Notes: generated by a model not told the origin, from the sequence alone. Numbered from the stretch's first letter, positions 36,162 to 44,204 are shown. The stretch: 64,000 nucleotides of DNA from Leeuwenhoekiella nanhaiensis (GCF_002744755.1 NZ_KZ319291.1:186001-250000), one strand, 5' to 3'. Numbers and translations are program-made.

Positions 36162-39100
36162 TCAATACCTGAAAACCGAAAGTGGTCGGTCGTTATTAAC
36201 CACTAGCAGGTAATTTTCAGTATCGATCGTAAACGGATGAATGTTGCGCGTGTTTGCACCGGTGTAAAAATTTCGGTCTTTATAGGGCGTGAAATTTCCT
36301 TTGGTATCATTCAGCAAAATATAGCCCACATTGGCATCGTAACGCACGGTCTCTACTTCGGCTTCATAAATTGCCCCTGCGCCAATGACATCGATGTATC
36401 CATCTTTATTCACATCAACAAAGGCAAAAGACATAGTTGGTCCCAGTTGGGCGGTTGCCGGTAAGTATTTCAGATTAAAGTTTCCATTTCCGGTATTTTC
36501 CAAATAGATGGATTTGAACTCGTGAACTTCCTGTTTGTATGAATTGGAAAGCTGTTCGCTTCCATAGATATCTTCCATTGAGGAGTTTGCAAATTCTTTA
36601 AAGGTTTTGATCTTTTCGCTTACAAAGGAATTTTGAGCCGTAGAACACTCTTTGCCGCGCACCGGAACCAAATTACCCTGATAGGTTTTACTGAGTACCA
36701 TATCGTAGGTTTTGTCGTTGTCAAAGTTGCTGCCAAAAATGTACAGCGGTTTTTCAGGAGTAGGATGAAATTTGTTATTTCCGCCCAGATTGCCTACAAA
36801 ATAATCGAGGTCACCGTCTCCGTCAAAATCCATTTCGGCAATGGTATTCCACCAGCCGGAAGTTTTTGTTAGAGCATCAACCTCTTTTCTTGAAAATTTT
36901 GAATCCTTAAGATCAAAAAACTGTATGGGCATCCACTCGCCAACAGCGATCAATTCGTCTTTGCCATCGCCGTCAAAATCGCTGATGCGCAAATCGTTTA
37001 TGATGCCTAAATTTTCCAAATCAGGTGCCACCTCACGTGTGACGTCTGTAAATTTTCCGTCGGTATTTTCCAGAATATAAGAGCGTGCGTTCAGGGGATA
37101 TTTGCCGGGAACCACGTGACCACCCACAATTAAATCCTGATCTCCGTCCCCGTCGTAATCGTAAGCCACGACTGCTTTGGTATTAGTCAACATTTGTGGC
37201 AATGCTTTGGAATTGGAGAAATTGCCACTTCCGTCATTGAGGTACAGTCGGTCCTGCAATAGCGCATCGTTTTCATCAAACTCATAAGCCCCGCTGGTAA
37301 CATAAAGATCGAGATCGCCGTCAGCATCAGCATCAAAAAATACCGCGCCCTGATCTTCGTATTTTTGGTCAGCTTCTATTACGGGTTGCGACAGGGCCTT
37401 AAACCCGCCCGATTGTTCCCGCAAATAAATGATGCCGGGTTGATCTTTAGCACCTCCTATGTACCAGTCTTCCAGACCGTCATTATTGAGGTCAGCTGCA
37501 GCAAAGGCAGGGCCTTTTTGAGATTGCTTCTGAGGCAGCAGCACCTGCCGGTCAAAGTCATTGTAGTAATTTTCACGATGGGCGTACTCCAGGCCCAGAC
37601 TTTTGGGGTTAATCGCTTTCCATTCAGCGGGCAGCGATTGAACCCGAGCCTTGCTCAGCGGATTTGAATCTACATAATTGATTTCCAGAAACTGGTTTGC
37701 ATCCAGATCTTCTTCGGTATATACCTTGCCATCACCCCAGATTACTTCGATTTTATTGATTTTTTCAGCAGTACCCAGGCCAAAAATCAATCGGGGCGAT
37801 ACCGAAGACTGAAAGCCTCTTGAAAGATACACTTGCTGTTCCTGTTGAAGGCTGTCTGTGTAAATACGAACGGTAGCTCCCAATGCAGTGGTATTCTTCC
37901 CGGGACCCTTAAGTTTAACCGAAAGGAAATTGGCGTTTGAGTTGTTGCGATACACCGAAGCCCGGTCATCCATATTGTTGAGAACAAGATCCAGGTCGCC
38001 ATCATTGTCCAGGTCACCATAGGCAGCGCCATTGGTATTGATGGCTTCGTCAAATCCCCAGGCGGTTATCGCGTTTTCAAAAGCCAGATCTGCGGTGTTT
38101 TTATAGATGTAATTCTTCAGTTTATTGCTGGGCAACTGCTCTAAAATTGTGGCGATTGGCGTTTCGCCCACATTGAATTTACCCGAATTGTGAATGAGAT
38201 TCCCAAAATCCTGATTGCCGAGTTCGCGCTTGATCCCATTGCTGATAAAAATATCTTTATGCCCATCCTGATCAAAATCGGCCAGGAGCGGCGCCCAACT
38301 CCAGTCGGTCTTGGCAACGCCCGCATACTGGGCGATATCGCTAAAATAGCCATTACCGTTGTTGAGGTTAAGCACATTAGACATATAGGCATAGTGATAG
38401 CCGGAAAGGGCGGTCTTCAGGAACCCGTTTGTGTCCATACTGGGCATATTTTGCTTGCCGCGCTGGTGATCTTCGGCAGACATATCAAGCACCAGCAAAT
38501 CGGGTAGAAAATCGTTGTTGATGTCTGCATAGTCAGAACCCATACTGCTGTACGAGGTATGTTTAACCCGTGTGTTGATGTGATTGCTAAACGTACCGTC
38601 CCGGTTGTTGAGGTACAATTTATCGGGCGTGATAAAGTCGTTAGCCACAAAAATATCTTGCCAGCCGTCGTTATTGAAATCGCCTATCGAAGCACTGAGG
38701 CTAAATTCTTTATTTATAATGCCGCTTTCGAGGGTGACATCGGTAAAAAACGAACCCTCATTGCGGTACAAATGGTCTGAAGTCTGCGGAAAAAAGTCTT
38801 TATCAGCCAGCAGCGCATCAAGATCTATGGAGTTGAAAAAATCGTCCCGGTGATTGATGAGGAACAAATCGAGATCTCCATCGTTATCGTAATCTAAAAA
38901 ATAGGATTGCACCGAAAAGCCGTCGTCGTCAATACCCCATCGGGCTGCTTCCTCTTTAAAAGTCCCGTTTTGCTGATTGACAAACAAGAGGTTTTTACGC
39001 AATGCCGGCTCATTTCGCGAAGCCGATTTACACACATACAGATCGAGCCAGCCATCGTTATTGATATCGATCATCGAGACGCCGGTGGTCCAACCCTGCG

Positions 39101-39449
39101 CGTCTGCGACTCCGGCCCGGTCTGTGATGTCCTCAAATTTTAGATCGCCTTTATTGAGGTAGAGCTTATTTGCCGTTTGATTTGCGGTAAAATACAGATC
39201 ATCCAGGCCGTCGTTATTGATGTCGCCAATGGCAACTCCGCCGCCGTTGTAAATGTAGGGATAGTTGAAGGGGTGAAAATCTTCGCTTTCCTGTACTGCA
39301 TTGATAAAGCTGATACCTGTTTGTTCTGCAGGGATTTTGGTGAACAGGGTTTCGTAAGTTGGATTGTTTTTTTTGGATGGAGTTTGCTCACAGGAACTGG
39401 TCATTAGCAACACCATAATAATCAAAAGGGTAGGGAACTTAAAACTCAT
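36162..39449 (-). CDS. Large FG-GAP/VCBS and ASPIC/UnbV repeat lipoprotein
   Basis: I place the start at the ATG at 39449: this gives a lipoprotein signal (LLIIMVLLMTSSC), whereas an upstream in-frame start at 39509 would hide it. The protein of about 1095 residues is built of calcium-binding-like FG-GAP repeats (GGGVAIGDINNDGLDDLYF, YLDYDNDGDLDLFLINH, AYDYDGDGDQDLIVGGH and more), with an ASPIC/UnbV segment (RNNSNANFLSVKLKGPGKN...ALGATVRIY) near 510-560. Such propeller proteins are surface-anchored and common in Bacteroidota polysaccharide loci, but their ligand is not known. No catalytic motif is recognised. Confidence 0.85.
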   Translation of the reverse strand: MSFKFPTLLIIMVLLMTSSCEQTPSKKNNPTYETLFTKIPAEQTGISFINAVQESEDFHPFNYPYIYNGGGVAIGDINNDGLDDLYFTANQTANKLYLNKGDLKFEDITDRAGVADAQGWTTGVSMIDINNDGWLDLYVCKSASRNEPALRKNLLFVNQQNGTFKEEAARWGIDDDGFSVQSYFLDYDNDGDLDLFLINHRDDFFNSIDLDALLADKDFFPQTSDHLYRNEGSFFTDVTLESGIINKEFSLSASIGDFNNDGWQDIFVANDFITPDKLYLNNRDGTFSNHINTRVKHTSYSSMGSDYADINNDFLPDLLVLDMSAEDHQRGKQNMPSMDTNGFLKTALSGYHYAYMSNVLNLNNGNGYFSDIAQYAGVAKTDWSWAPLLADFDQDGHKDIFISNGIKRELGNQDFGNLIHNSGKFNVGETPIATILEQLPSNKLKNYIYKNTADLAFENAITAWGFDEAINTNGAAYGDLDNDGDLDLVLNNMDDRASVYRNNSNANFLSVKLKGPGKNTTALGATVRIYTDSLQQEQQVYLSRGFQSSVSPRLIFGLGTAEKINKIEVIWGDGKVYTEEDLDANQFLEINYVDSNPLSKARVQSLPAEWKAINPKSLGLEYAHRENYYNDFDRQVLLPQKQSQKGPAFAAADLNNDGLEDWYIGGAKDQPGIIYLREQSGGFKALSQPVIEADQKYEDQGAVFFDADADGDLDLYVTSGAYEFDENDALLQDRLYLNDGSGNFSNSKALPQMLTNTKAVVAYDYDGDGDQDLIVGGHVVPGKYPLNARSYILENTDGKFTDVTREVAPDLENLGIINDLRISDFDGDGKDELIAVGEWMPIQFFDLKDSKFSRKEVDALTKTSGWWNTIAEMDFDGDGDLDYFVGNLGGNNKFHPTPEKPLYIFGSNFDNDKTYDMVLSKTYQGNLVPVRGKECSTAQNSFVSEKIKTFKEFANSSMEDIYGSEQLSNSYKQEVHEFKSIYLENTGNGNFNLKYLPATAQLGPTMSFAFVDVNKDGYIDVIGAGAIYEAEVETVRYDANVGYILLNDTKGNFTPYKDRNFYTGANTRNIHPFTIDTENYLLVVNNDRPLSVFRY

Positions 39450-39568
39450 AGCTTTTACGGAACTCAGGATACTAATAGTCGAATATACTATAATATCCCC
39501 TGAAGACAAAAGAGCTTTTGAGTTGAAGAGAATTTAGAAAGCGGAAAGCCCAGGCTTTTAAGCCGTTT

Positions 39569-39669
39569 ATGTTTTAGTTTGGAGGTGGTGCTTCCCAAAT
39601 CCTAATGCTTCTTCTTAAAAAATTTTTGGGTAAAGGATAGAATCTGTTCTAGGGATTAGAGGCTTGTGC
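39569..39669 (-). pseudogene. Remnant of a second copy of the neighbouring 168-aa membrane-protein gene
   Basis: Read on the - strand, 39669-39636 repeats the 5' flank of the gene at 39703-40209 (compare 40279-40247), and 39616-39569 can be read as RRSIRIWEAPPPKLK, like RRRSIRLWEAFSAKPK of the intact protein. The first 12 codons and the whole membrane part are missing. It is a decayed tandem duplicate. Confidence 0.6.
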
Positions 39670-39702
39670 GACGGTTACCGGGGTTGATCTTTTTTTATTT
39701 CA

Positions 39703-40209
39703 TTAAATAAAAAAGAAGATCTTTAGTAGCATAATGAGAAAAACCAGAATTAACACTTTGAAAATGCGCACAGGCAATAGTCCAAGCTGTTTTAGTAAGA
39801 GCAGTCGCAAACTTAAGGCTATAAAATCAAAAGTGAGCACGTCATAGGATGGCCCACCAATTCCTACGACATAGCCGCCTTTAATGAAGAAAAGTTTGAA
39901 GAGCCAAAAGAGTAATTCAGCAAATAATAATAGTACTCCAACCTGCTTTTTTGGAATAAAAACCCCAAAGCTTAAAAGTCCAATAGCCGTTCCACTAAAA
40001 AAGATATTTTCAGTAGAAAAGGTGGGCTCATACGAAACAATACAACCCCATAGTAGTGTATAGTCAAGTTTTGTAAAAAAGCCAAAAATTGTCCAGCCAA
40101 TTAGGAGAAGGTATAGTGTTTTTGGTTTGGCAGAGAAGGCTTCCCAAAGTCTGATGCTTCTTCTTCGTATTTCGTTAAGGTTAAAAAGAATCAGATCCGA
40201 TTGGGCCAT
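39703..40209 (-). CDS. Multi-TM membrane protein of unknown function
   Basis: The 168-residue hypothetical protein begins MAQSDLILFNLNEIRRRSIRLWEAF, then has about four hydrophobic segments (LYLLLIGWTIFGFF, IFFSGTAIGLLSFGVFI, VGVLLLFAELLFWLFKLFF, and a C-terminal IFKVLILVFLIMLLKIFFFI). I do not recognise a family. A partial copy lies directly downstream. It is separated from the two small genes upstream by about 100 nt. Codon use looks normal for a coding frame and the duplicate preserves reading-frame residues, which supports it as a real gene. Confidence 0.6.
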   Translation of the reverse strand: MAQSDLILFNLNEIRRRSIRLWEAFSAKPKTLYLLLIGWTIFGFFTKLDYTLLWGCIVSYEPTFSTENIFFSGTAIGLLSFGVFIPKKQVGVLLLFAELLFWLFKLFFIKGGYVVGIGGPSYDVLTFDFIALSLRLLLLKQLGLLPVRIFKVLILVFLIMLLKIFFFI

Positions 40210-40309
40210 TTGGTGAATGATCAGTTTGGGTTATTCCTGGCTATAAGATAGAATCTTTTCTAGGGATTATGGGCTTGTGCAACTACTATCGATGTTGTGG
40301 AACTTTTTT

Positions 40310-40456
40310 TTATTTCTTTTTCGGTGGCGGTGGCGGTGGATTGTGCATAGTTGGTACATTTCCTTTTATTATTACTTTTCCGCCAGGATTATTTGTCGGT
40401 TTTCCACTTGGTCCAGTTGGTTTAGGATTGCTATTCGGTATATTCTTTTTAGCCAT
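40310..40456 (-). CDS. 48-aa proline- and lysine-rich mini-protein
   Basis: A small open frame starts ATG at 40456 and ends TAA at 40310. It encodes MAKKNIPNSNPKPTGPSGK, a middle KVIIKGNVPTM, and a tail of six prolines followed by KKK. The start overlaps the end of the upstream two-TM gene by 8 nt, a sign of translational coupling. It is disordered by composition, basic, and has no TM segment or signal. It may work with the two-TM protein. It was found by reading the sequence; it is too short for most gene callers. Confidence 0.6.
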   Translation of the reverse strand: MAKKNIPNSNPKPTGPSGKPTNNPGGKVIIKGNVPTMHNPPPPPPKKK

Positions 40457-40943
40457 CGATGTGATATTTAGTTAAATAATTATTTGTTTCTATTTCGGTT
40501 TTTTTCATCAACCATTTATATCTTTTAATATTCAGCTTTGTGTCAATTTCCTCAATTTGCTCCCAGTCAGATTGTCTGTAGTCAAAATATTTGTCAAGTC
40601 CTTTTTCTTCTGTTATTTGGTTGTATTGATATTTAGTCCACAACTTTTCGAGTTTGTTGAAATACTTTGTGTACATCATTCGCAATCTTGCAATTTCCTC
40701 TATTTCTTTGTCCGAGCGAATAATTTGATTTTCAATTAGCAGCAATAATTGTACAATTGCGATAAGAGAGAATGCAATCCAAACATAGTTTTCAAAATGT
40801 TTCCAGCTCAAAATACCGCTTAACGATACTAATAGTGTTAAAATCTGAAAAGTCTTTTTAAGCGTTCTTTGAAAGTTTAAATATTTAGATAAGTAAACTT
40901 CGCCATATTTTATATTGGTTAATTCGTACCATACTTTATTCAT
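40449..40943 (-). CDS. Two-TM protein with long helical tail, SLATT-like
   Basis: The 164-residue protein has two adjacent TM helices (about residues 31-46 and 52-71: FQILTLLVSLSGILSW and VWIAFSLIAIVQLLLLIE) followed by a charged helical cytoplasmic tail of about 90 residues. This outline resembles SLATT-type two-TM proteins, which are predicted membrane effectors in nucleotide-signalling conflict systems. No SMODS or SLOG partner gene is visible; the only close partner is the overlapping 48-aa mini-protein. The SLATT link rests on topology only. Confidence 0.6.
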   Translation of the reverse strand: MNKVWYELTNIKYGEVYLSKYLNFQRTLKKTFQILTLLVSLSGILSWKHFENYVWIAFSLIAIVQLLLLIENQIIRSDKEIEEIARLRMMYTKYFNKLEKLWTKYQYNQITEEKGLDKYFDYRQSDWEQIEEIDTKLNIKRYKWLMKKTEIETNNYLTKYHIDG

Positions 40944-41225
40944 ATAATAAAATTAGCTTTTATTAATTGAAAATCAGAAATATAAAAGTTGGGTTATTAA
41001 CATTCTATTGACAGTTAATGTTTTATGAAAATGTATCACAACGTATGGATAATGTAACCAGTTATGTTATATCCACTTTACTATTTCTCTAAATATAAAT
41101 CAACACAGTATAAGTCTGTTACGGAATACCTCATTATCTAAATAAAAGAAAAACCAGGTTTAGGATAAAGCCAGACTTTTTATTCTTACCAAGGATTAGC
41201 AATACCCAAACTTTCAATTTACCGC
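40944..41225. other. AT-rich gap with imperfect inverted repeat
   Basis: I see no gene here. The only structure is TGGATA (41046-41051) and TATCCA (41070-41075) enclosing TAAC/GTTA, an imperfect inverted repeat. The stretch separates the accessory genes from the tRNA and probably holds the promoter of the two-TM gene. Confidence 0.4.
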
Positions 41226-41260
41226 AAAAAAAAAGCAGCTGCATCAAATGCAACTGCTTT
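41226..41260 (-). terminator. Terminator downstream of tRNA-Met
   Basis: On the - strand AAAGCAG-t-TGCA, loop TTTGA, TGCA-g-CTGCTTT, then a run of T (complement of 41226-41231). It lies 14 nt after the tRNA 3' end. Confidence 0.75.
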
Positions 41261-41273
41261 CCTGTAAAATGTG

Positions 41274-41347
41274 TAGCGAGAGGGGGGCACGATCCCCCGA
41301 CCTCCGGGTTATGAATCCGACGCTCTAACCAGCTGAGCTACCTCGCC
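41274..41347 (-). tRNA. tRNA-Met (anticodon CAT)
   Basis: The - strand folds as a tRNA: acceptor GGCGAGG with TCTCGCT (G-U pairs at the ends), D-arm GCTC...GAGC, anticodon loop TTCATAA with CAT (complement of 41311-41313), variable loop AGGTC, and a T-arm GGGGGATCGTGCCCCCC. The 3' CCA is not encoded. CAT can also mean tRNA-Ile2 with lysidine, but the overall form looks like elongator Met. Confidence 0.93.
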
Positions 41348-41384
41348 AAAATGTAAATCTACTCAGGCCTTCCCTAAGCGGGTG

Positions 41385-41414
41385 CAAATATAAAAACATT
41401 TGTTTAGCTGGCAA
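41385..41414 (-). promoter_or_regulatory. Promoter of tRNA-Met
   Basis: On the - strand TTG (complement of 41412-41414), 19 bp, TATATTTG (complement of 41385-41392): a perfect match to TTG-N19-TAnnTTTG. It is 38 nt upstream of the mature tRNA 5' end. Confidence 0.85.
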
Positions 41415-41599
41415 GCAGGATATTTATAAAATAACACCCCGCTGTCAAATAAAAATGCATCTGTAAAAAGTTTCCTCTTTTAGTAGTAGGCTTCGAAACC
41501 TGTTACGATATAAAAATCGCTTTGAGTTCTATAGAAAACACTTCTGTTAAGAATGTGATTAGTGTGATATAGTATTTTGTTCATTTTCTTTAGCTCGCT

Positions 41600-41800
41600 A
41601 TTGTTGGTTGGTTCTGGAGCTCGTGAATCTCCTAAAGTCGATTTGCTTGTCCAAAGAAAACGAACCAAAAGAAAGGACACTTTTTCTAAGGCATTTTTGC
41701 CTTAGCAGGCAAAACCGCAAAACTCCCCCTAAATTTTCTCCAGGGTTTCGAAAATTTTTAACGGGGATCTTTTGCTATGCTGAAGAAAAAGAAGCCTAAA
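41600..41800. repeat. Probable interspersed flavobacterial repeat with hairpin
   Basis: Within a 625-bp gene-free stretch (41348-41972) this part has a perfect 8-bp hairpin, CTAAGGCA (41686-41693), TTTT, TGCCTTAG (41698-41705), followed by C-rich and TTTCGAAA-containing segments. Short frames on both strands (63-66 codons) look like chance frames of a repeat and not genes. I recall similar intergenic sequence from other flavobacteria, but cannot confirm copy number here. Confidence 0.4.
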
Positions 41801-41972
41801 GAATATATTAGATCATATCATTAAAATTTATTTAGTTGTAGTATTAATTGCATGTTCTTCCGTAAATCATCGAAGAAGCCTTTGGAAAGCATCGATAAAA
41901 TAAAAAAATACTCCTAATCTTTTTTACTGTACAATTAATATTTATATTGGCGACCCAACCATAATAAGTACC

Positions 41973-42365
41973 ATGGAAGAAAAAGTAAAATTTGAAATAG
42001 AATTTCCCATACAGGCTTCACCGTCTTTATTATATCAATATATGTCCTCTCCCTCAGGCATGTCTGAGTGGTTTGCAGATAATGTAAACTCCCGCGGCGA
42101 GTATTATACCTTTATCTGGAACGGCAGCGAGGAGAAAGCAAAACTCCTGGGTAAAAAGAGTGACGAGCGCATCAAATTCCGTTGGATGGATGATGTAGAG
42201 GATGAAAACCTGTACTTCTTTGAATTGCGTATTGTAGTTGATGAGATCACCAAAGACGTCTCGCTTATCGTGACTGATTTTGCTGAGCCTGACGAAGTGG
42301 ATGAAGGCAAGATGTTCTGGGAAAATCAAATTTCAGAACTGAAACACATCATCGGTTCTAACTAG
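41973..42365 (+). CDS. START-like (SRPBCC) domain protein
   Basis: The 130-residue protein matches the START-like family conserved in Bacteroidota: EFPIQASPSLLYQYMSSPSGMSEWFADNV, then FIWNGSEEKAKLLGK and a C-terminal helix FWENQISELKHIIGS. The fold makes a hydrophobic pocket; the ligand is not known. No signal peptide. It starts the conserved chromosomal block after the tRNA and ends in a terminator 25 nt downstream. Confidence 0.85.
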   Translation: MEEKVKFEIEFPIQASPSLLYQYMSSPSGMSEWFADNVNSRGEYYTFIWNGSEEKAKLLGKKSDERIKFRWMDDVEDENLYFFELRIVVDEITKDVSLIVTDFAEPDEVDEGKMFWENQISELKHIIGSN

Positions 42366-42383
42366 AAAGCAGTACATAAAACG

Positions 42384-42391
42384 TATATTTG
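42384..42391 (+). promoter_or_regulatory. -7 element for the aminotransferase gene
   Basis: TATATTTG matches TAnnTTTG exactly. Transcription from it would start within the left arm of the adjacent terminator hairpin, so only read-through RNA could form the full hairpin. No clear TTG is present upstream. Confidence 0.45.
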
Positions 42392-42418
42392 TCCCTTCTT
42401 AAAAAAGGGACTTTTTTT
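42391..42418 (+). terminator. Terminator between START-like gene and aminotransferase gene
   Basis: GTCCCTT (42391-42397), 7-nt loop, AAGGGAC (42405-42411), then seven T, ending directly at the ATG (42419) of the next gene. Confidence 0.8.
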
Positions 42419-43258
42419 ATGGTTAATTTCAACGGAACTCTTACAGAAAACCCGCAATTTTCACCCAATAACCGGGGCATATTTTACGGGGATGCTGTAT
42501 TTGAAACCCTGCGTTACACGGGAGATAAGATTGCATTCTGGGAAGATCATTACTTCAGGCTAATGGCTTCTATGCGTATTTTACGTATGCAAATCCCAAT
42601 GGAGTTTACACCGGAGTATTTTCAGGACGAACTCCTAAAACTGGTGGAAGCCTGTGATTTAACCGGAAAACCGGCCCGCATCAGACTTACGGTTATACGA
42701 AATGAGGGAGGCACATACCTTCCTACAGATAAGGGCGTGTTCTATTACGCGATGGCGAGCAAACTCGATCAGGCTTTTTATACTCTCAGCGACGGACCCT
42801 ACGAGGTAGAGCTTTACAAAGATCATTACCTGAATGCCGATTTGCTTTCGACCTTAAAAACAGCCAATAAATTGATCAACGTAACCGGAAGTATTTATGC
42901 CGAAGAAAACGGTTTTCAAAATTGCCTGTTGCTCAATACCAATAAATCGGTAGCCGAAGCTTTAAACGGAAACCTTTTTTTAGTGAAAGGGAATTCGATT
43001 AAAACGCCGCCACTTACTGATGGGTGTTTACGCGGGATTGTGCGCAAGCAGCTTATGGAGATCATTGGGAAGCTTGAAAATTATACGCTTGAAGAAAGCT
43101 CCATTTCTCCTTTTGAGTTGCAGAAGGCTGATGAATTGTTTATCACCAATACGATTACCGGAATTCAGCCCATCACCCAATACCGTAAAAAGAGTTACGA
43201 CAATACAGTGGCCAAAGATTTGCTGGGTAAACTGAATGCTAAAGTACGCTTGGGCTAG
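42419..43258 (+). CDS. Aminotransferase class IV (aminodeoxychorismate lyase / BCAT-like)
   Basis: The protein of about 280 residues starts MVNFNGTL at the ATG at 42419. A longer frame from a TTG at 42389 would run through a terminator hairpin and is unlikely. Fold-type IV PLP landmarks: NRGIFYGDAVFETLRY, the Schiff-base lysine region LKTANKLINV, EALNGNLFLVKGN, TPPLTDGCLRGIVR and ELFITNTITGIQP. Members act on branched-chain amino acids, D-amino acids or aminodeoxychorismate (folate synthesis). The last is plausible given the TDGCLRGI context, but the sequence does not settle it. Confidence 0.85.
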   Translation: MVNFNGTLTENPQFSPNNRGIFYGDAVFETLRYTGDKIAFWEDHYFRLMASMRILRMQIPMEFTPEYFQDELLKLVEACDLTGKPARIRLTVIRNEGGTYLPTDKGVFYYAMASKLDQAFYTLSDGPYEVELYKDHYLNADLLSTLKTANKLINVTGSIYAEENGFQNCLLLNTNKSVAEALNGNLFLVKGNSIKTPPLTDGCLRGIVRKQLMEIIGKLENYTLEESSISPFELQKADELFITNTITGIQPITQYRKKSYDNTVAKDLLGKLNAKVRLG

Positions 43259-43262
43259 GCTT

Positions 43263-43823
43263 TTAATTGTAGCTGGGATTTTCGGGCGCGTTTGACCAGA
43301 TCAGATATTCGCCGCCCAGTTCAATCATTTTCTCCTTCCAGAAATCGGGGAAACATTTGTTGATGATTTCTTTGTGGTAGTTGTTTTCAGCAACGATCCA
43401 GGCGTTTTCGTGAAGCTCATGCTCCAGCTGATCGCTGTCCCAACCGGAATATCCCAGAAAAAACCGAATTTGATCTTCAGAAAGCTTTTTAGAAGAAATC
43501 AATTCGATTACCGTATCAAAGTTACCACCCCAGTAAATACCGCTTGAGATCTCGATACTATCCGGAATCAATTCGGGCACTTTATGTATAAAATAGAGAT
43601 TGTCCTGTTCTACAGGGCCGCCGTTATAAATCTGCATTTCCACATCAACCTCGGGAATGAGTTCGTCAAGGGTGAAATTCAGAGGTTTGTTAAGAATAAA
43701 ACCAACAGAACCCTCTTCATTATGATTGGCAAGCAAAATCACAGAGCGGTTGAATGAAATATCCCCTATGATCGCAGGTTCTGCAATAAGTAAATGGCCT
43801 TTTTGAGGTTTGTTTGTAGTCAT
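43263..43823 (-). CDS. yqgE: YqgE/AlgH family protein
   Basis: The 186-residue protein matches the family: KGHLLIAEPAIIGDISFNRSVILLANHNEEGSVGFILNKPL, YNGGPVEQDNLYFIH, and FFLGYSGWDSDQLEHELHENAWIV. The biochemical role of YqgE is unknown. The gene is convergent with the aminotransferase, their ends 4 nt apart, and lies between that gene and HU, a neighbourhood common in Flavobacteriaceae. Confidence 0.92.
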   Translation of the reverse strand: MTTNKPQKGHLLIAEPAIIGDISFNRSVILLANHNEEGSVGFILNKPLNFTLDELIPEVDVEMQIYNGGPVEQDNLYFIHKVPELIPDSIEISSGIYWGGNFDTVIELISSKKLSEDQIRFFLGYSGWDSDQLEHELHENAWIVAENNYHKEIINKCFPDFWKEKMIELGGEYLIWSNAPENPSYN

Positions 43824-43884
43824 GGGGAAACAATTTCTTCTAAACTAAGCTATTTTTTGATATTAACAAAAAAATAACAGGCAT

Positions 43885-43910
43885 AAAAAAAGCCCTCGTG
43901 AGAGGGCTTT
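43885..43910 (-). terminator. Terminator of the HU gene
   Basis: AAAGCCCTC (43889-43897), GTGA, GAGGGCTTT (43902-43910), with six A on the left, which give a T run on the - strand 22 nt after the HU stop. Confidence 0.85.
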
Positions 43911-43931
43911 TGAATCGTATAGGCAGAATAA

Positions 43932-44204
43932 TTAGTTTACTGCGTCTGATAATTCAGAACCTGCTTTAAACTTAACTACGTTTTTAGCTGCAATTTGAAT
44001 GGTTTTTCCGGTTTGTGGGTTTCTTCCTTCACGAGCTGCACGTTTAGATACAGACCAAGAACCAAAACCTACTAGAGAAACACGGTCACCACCTTTAAGT
44101 GATTTTTCAACATTTCCTAAGAAAGATTCTAAGGCTTTTTTAGCTGCTGCTTTAGTGATACCAGCATCTTCTGCCATTGCGTCGATTAAATCTGATTTGT
44201 TCAT
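43932..44204 (-). CDS. HU-family DNA-binding protein
   Basis: The 90-residue protein is a standard [51 protein letters not shown] (the DNA-binding arm), then [14 protein letters not shown]. It packages and bends DNA as a dimer. It has its own consensus promoter and terminator, so it is a single-gene unit. Confidence 0.96.
   Translation of the reverse strand: MNKSDLIDAMAEDAGITKAAAKKALESFLGNVEKSLKGGDRVSLVGFGSWSVSKRAAREGRNPQTGKTIQIAAKNVVKFKAGSELSDAVN

Noticed and set aside
36162-39449. Many similar short DNA segments that might suggest a CRISPR or tandem DNA array
   Set aside because: The segments encode DxDxDG-type FG-GAP protein repeats in one reading frame with irregular spacing; there is no repeat-spacer pattern.
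40269-40475. 68-codon + strand frame with a glycine run
   Set aside because: It is the antisense of the proline-rich mini-protein; the six glycines mirror the CCG/CCA proline codons, and the - strand frame has the coupled start.
41046-41075. Imperfect inverted repeat as a possible tRNA-linked attachment site
   Set aside because: It shares no sequence with the tRNA 3' end and no integrase gene is present.
41480-41799. Two short frames (63 and 66 codons) on opposite strands after the tRNA
   Set aside because: They overlap, have no start context or known domains, and lie in a structured repeat-like region.
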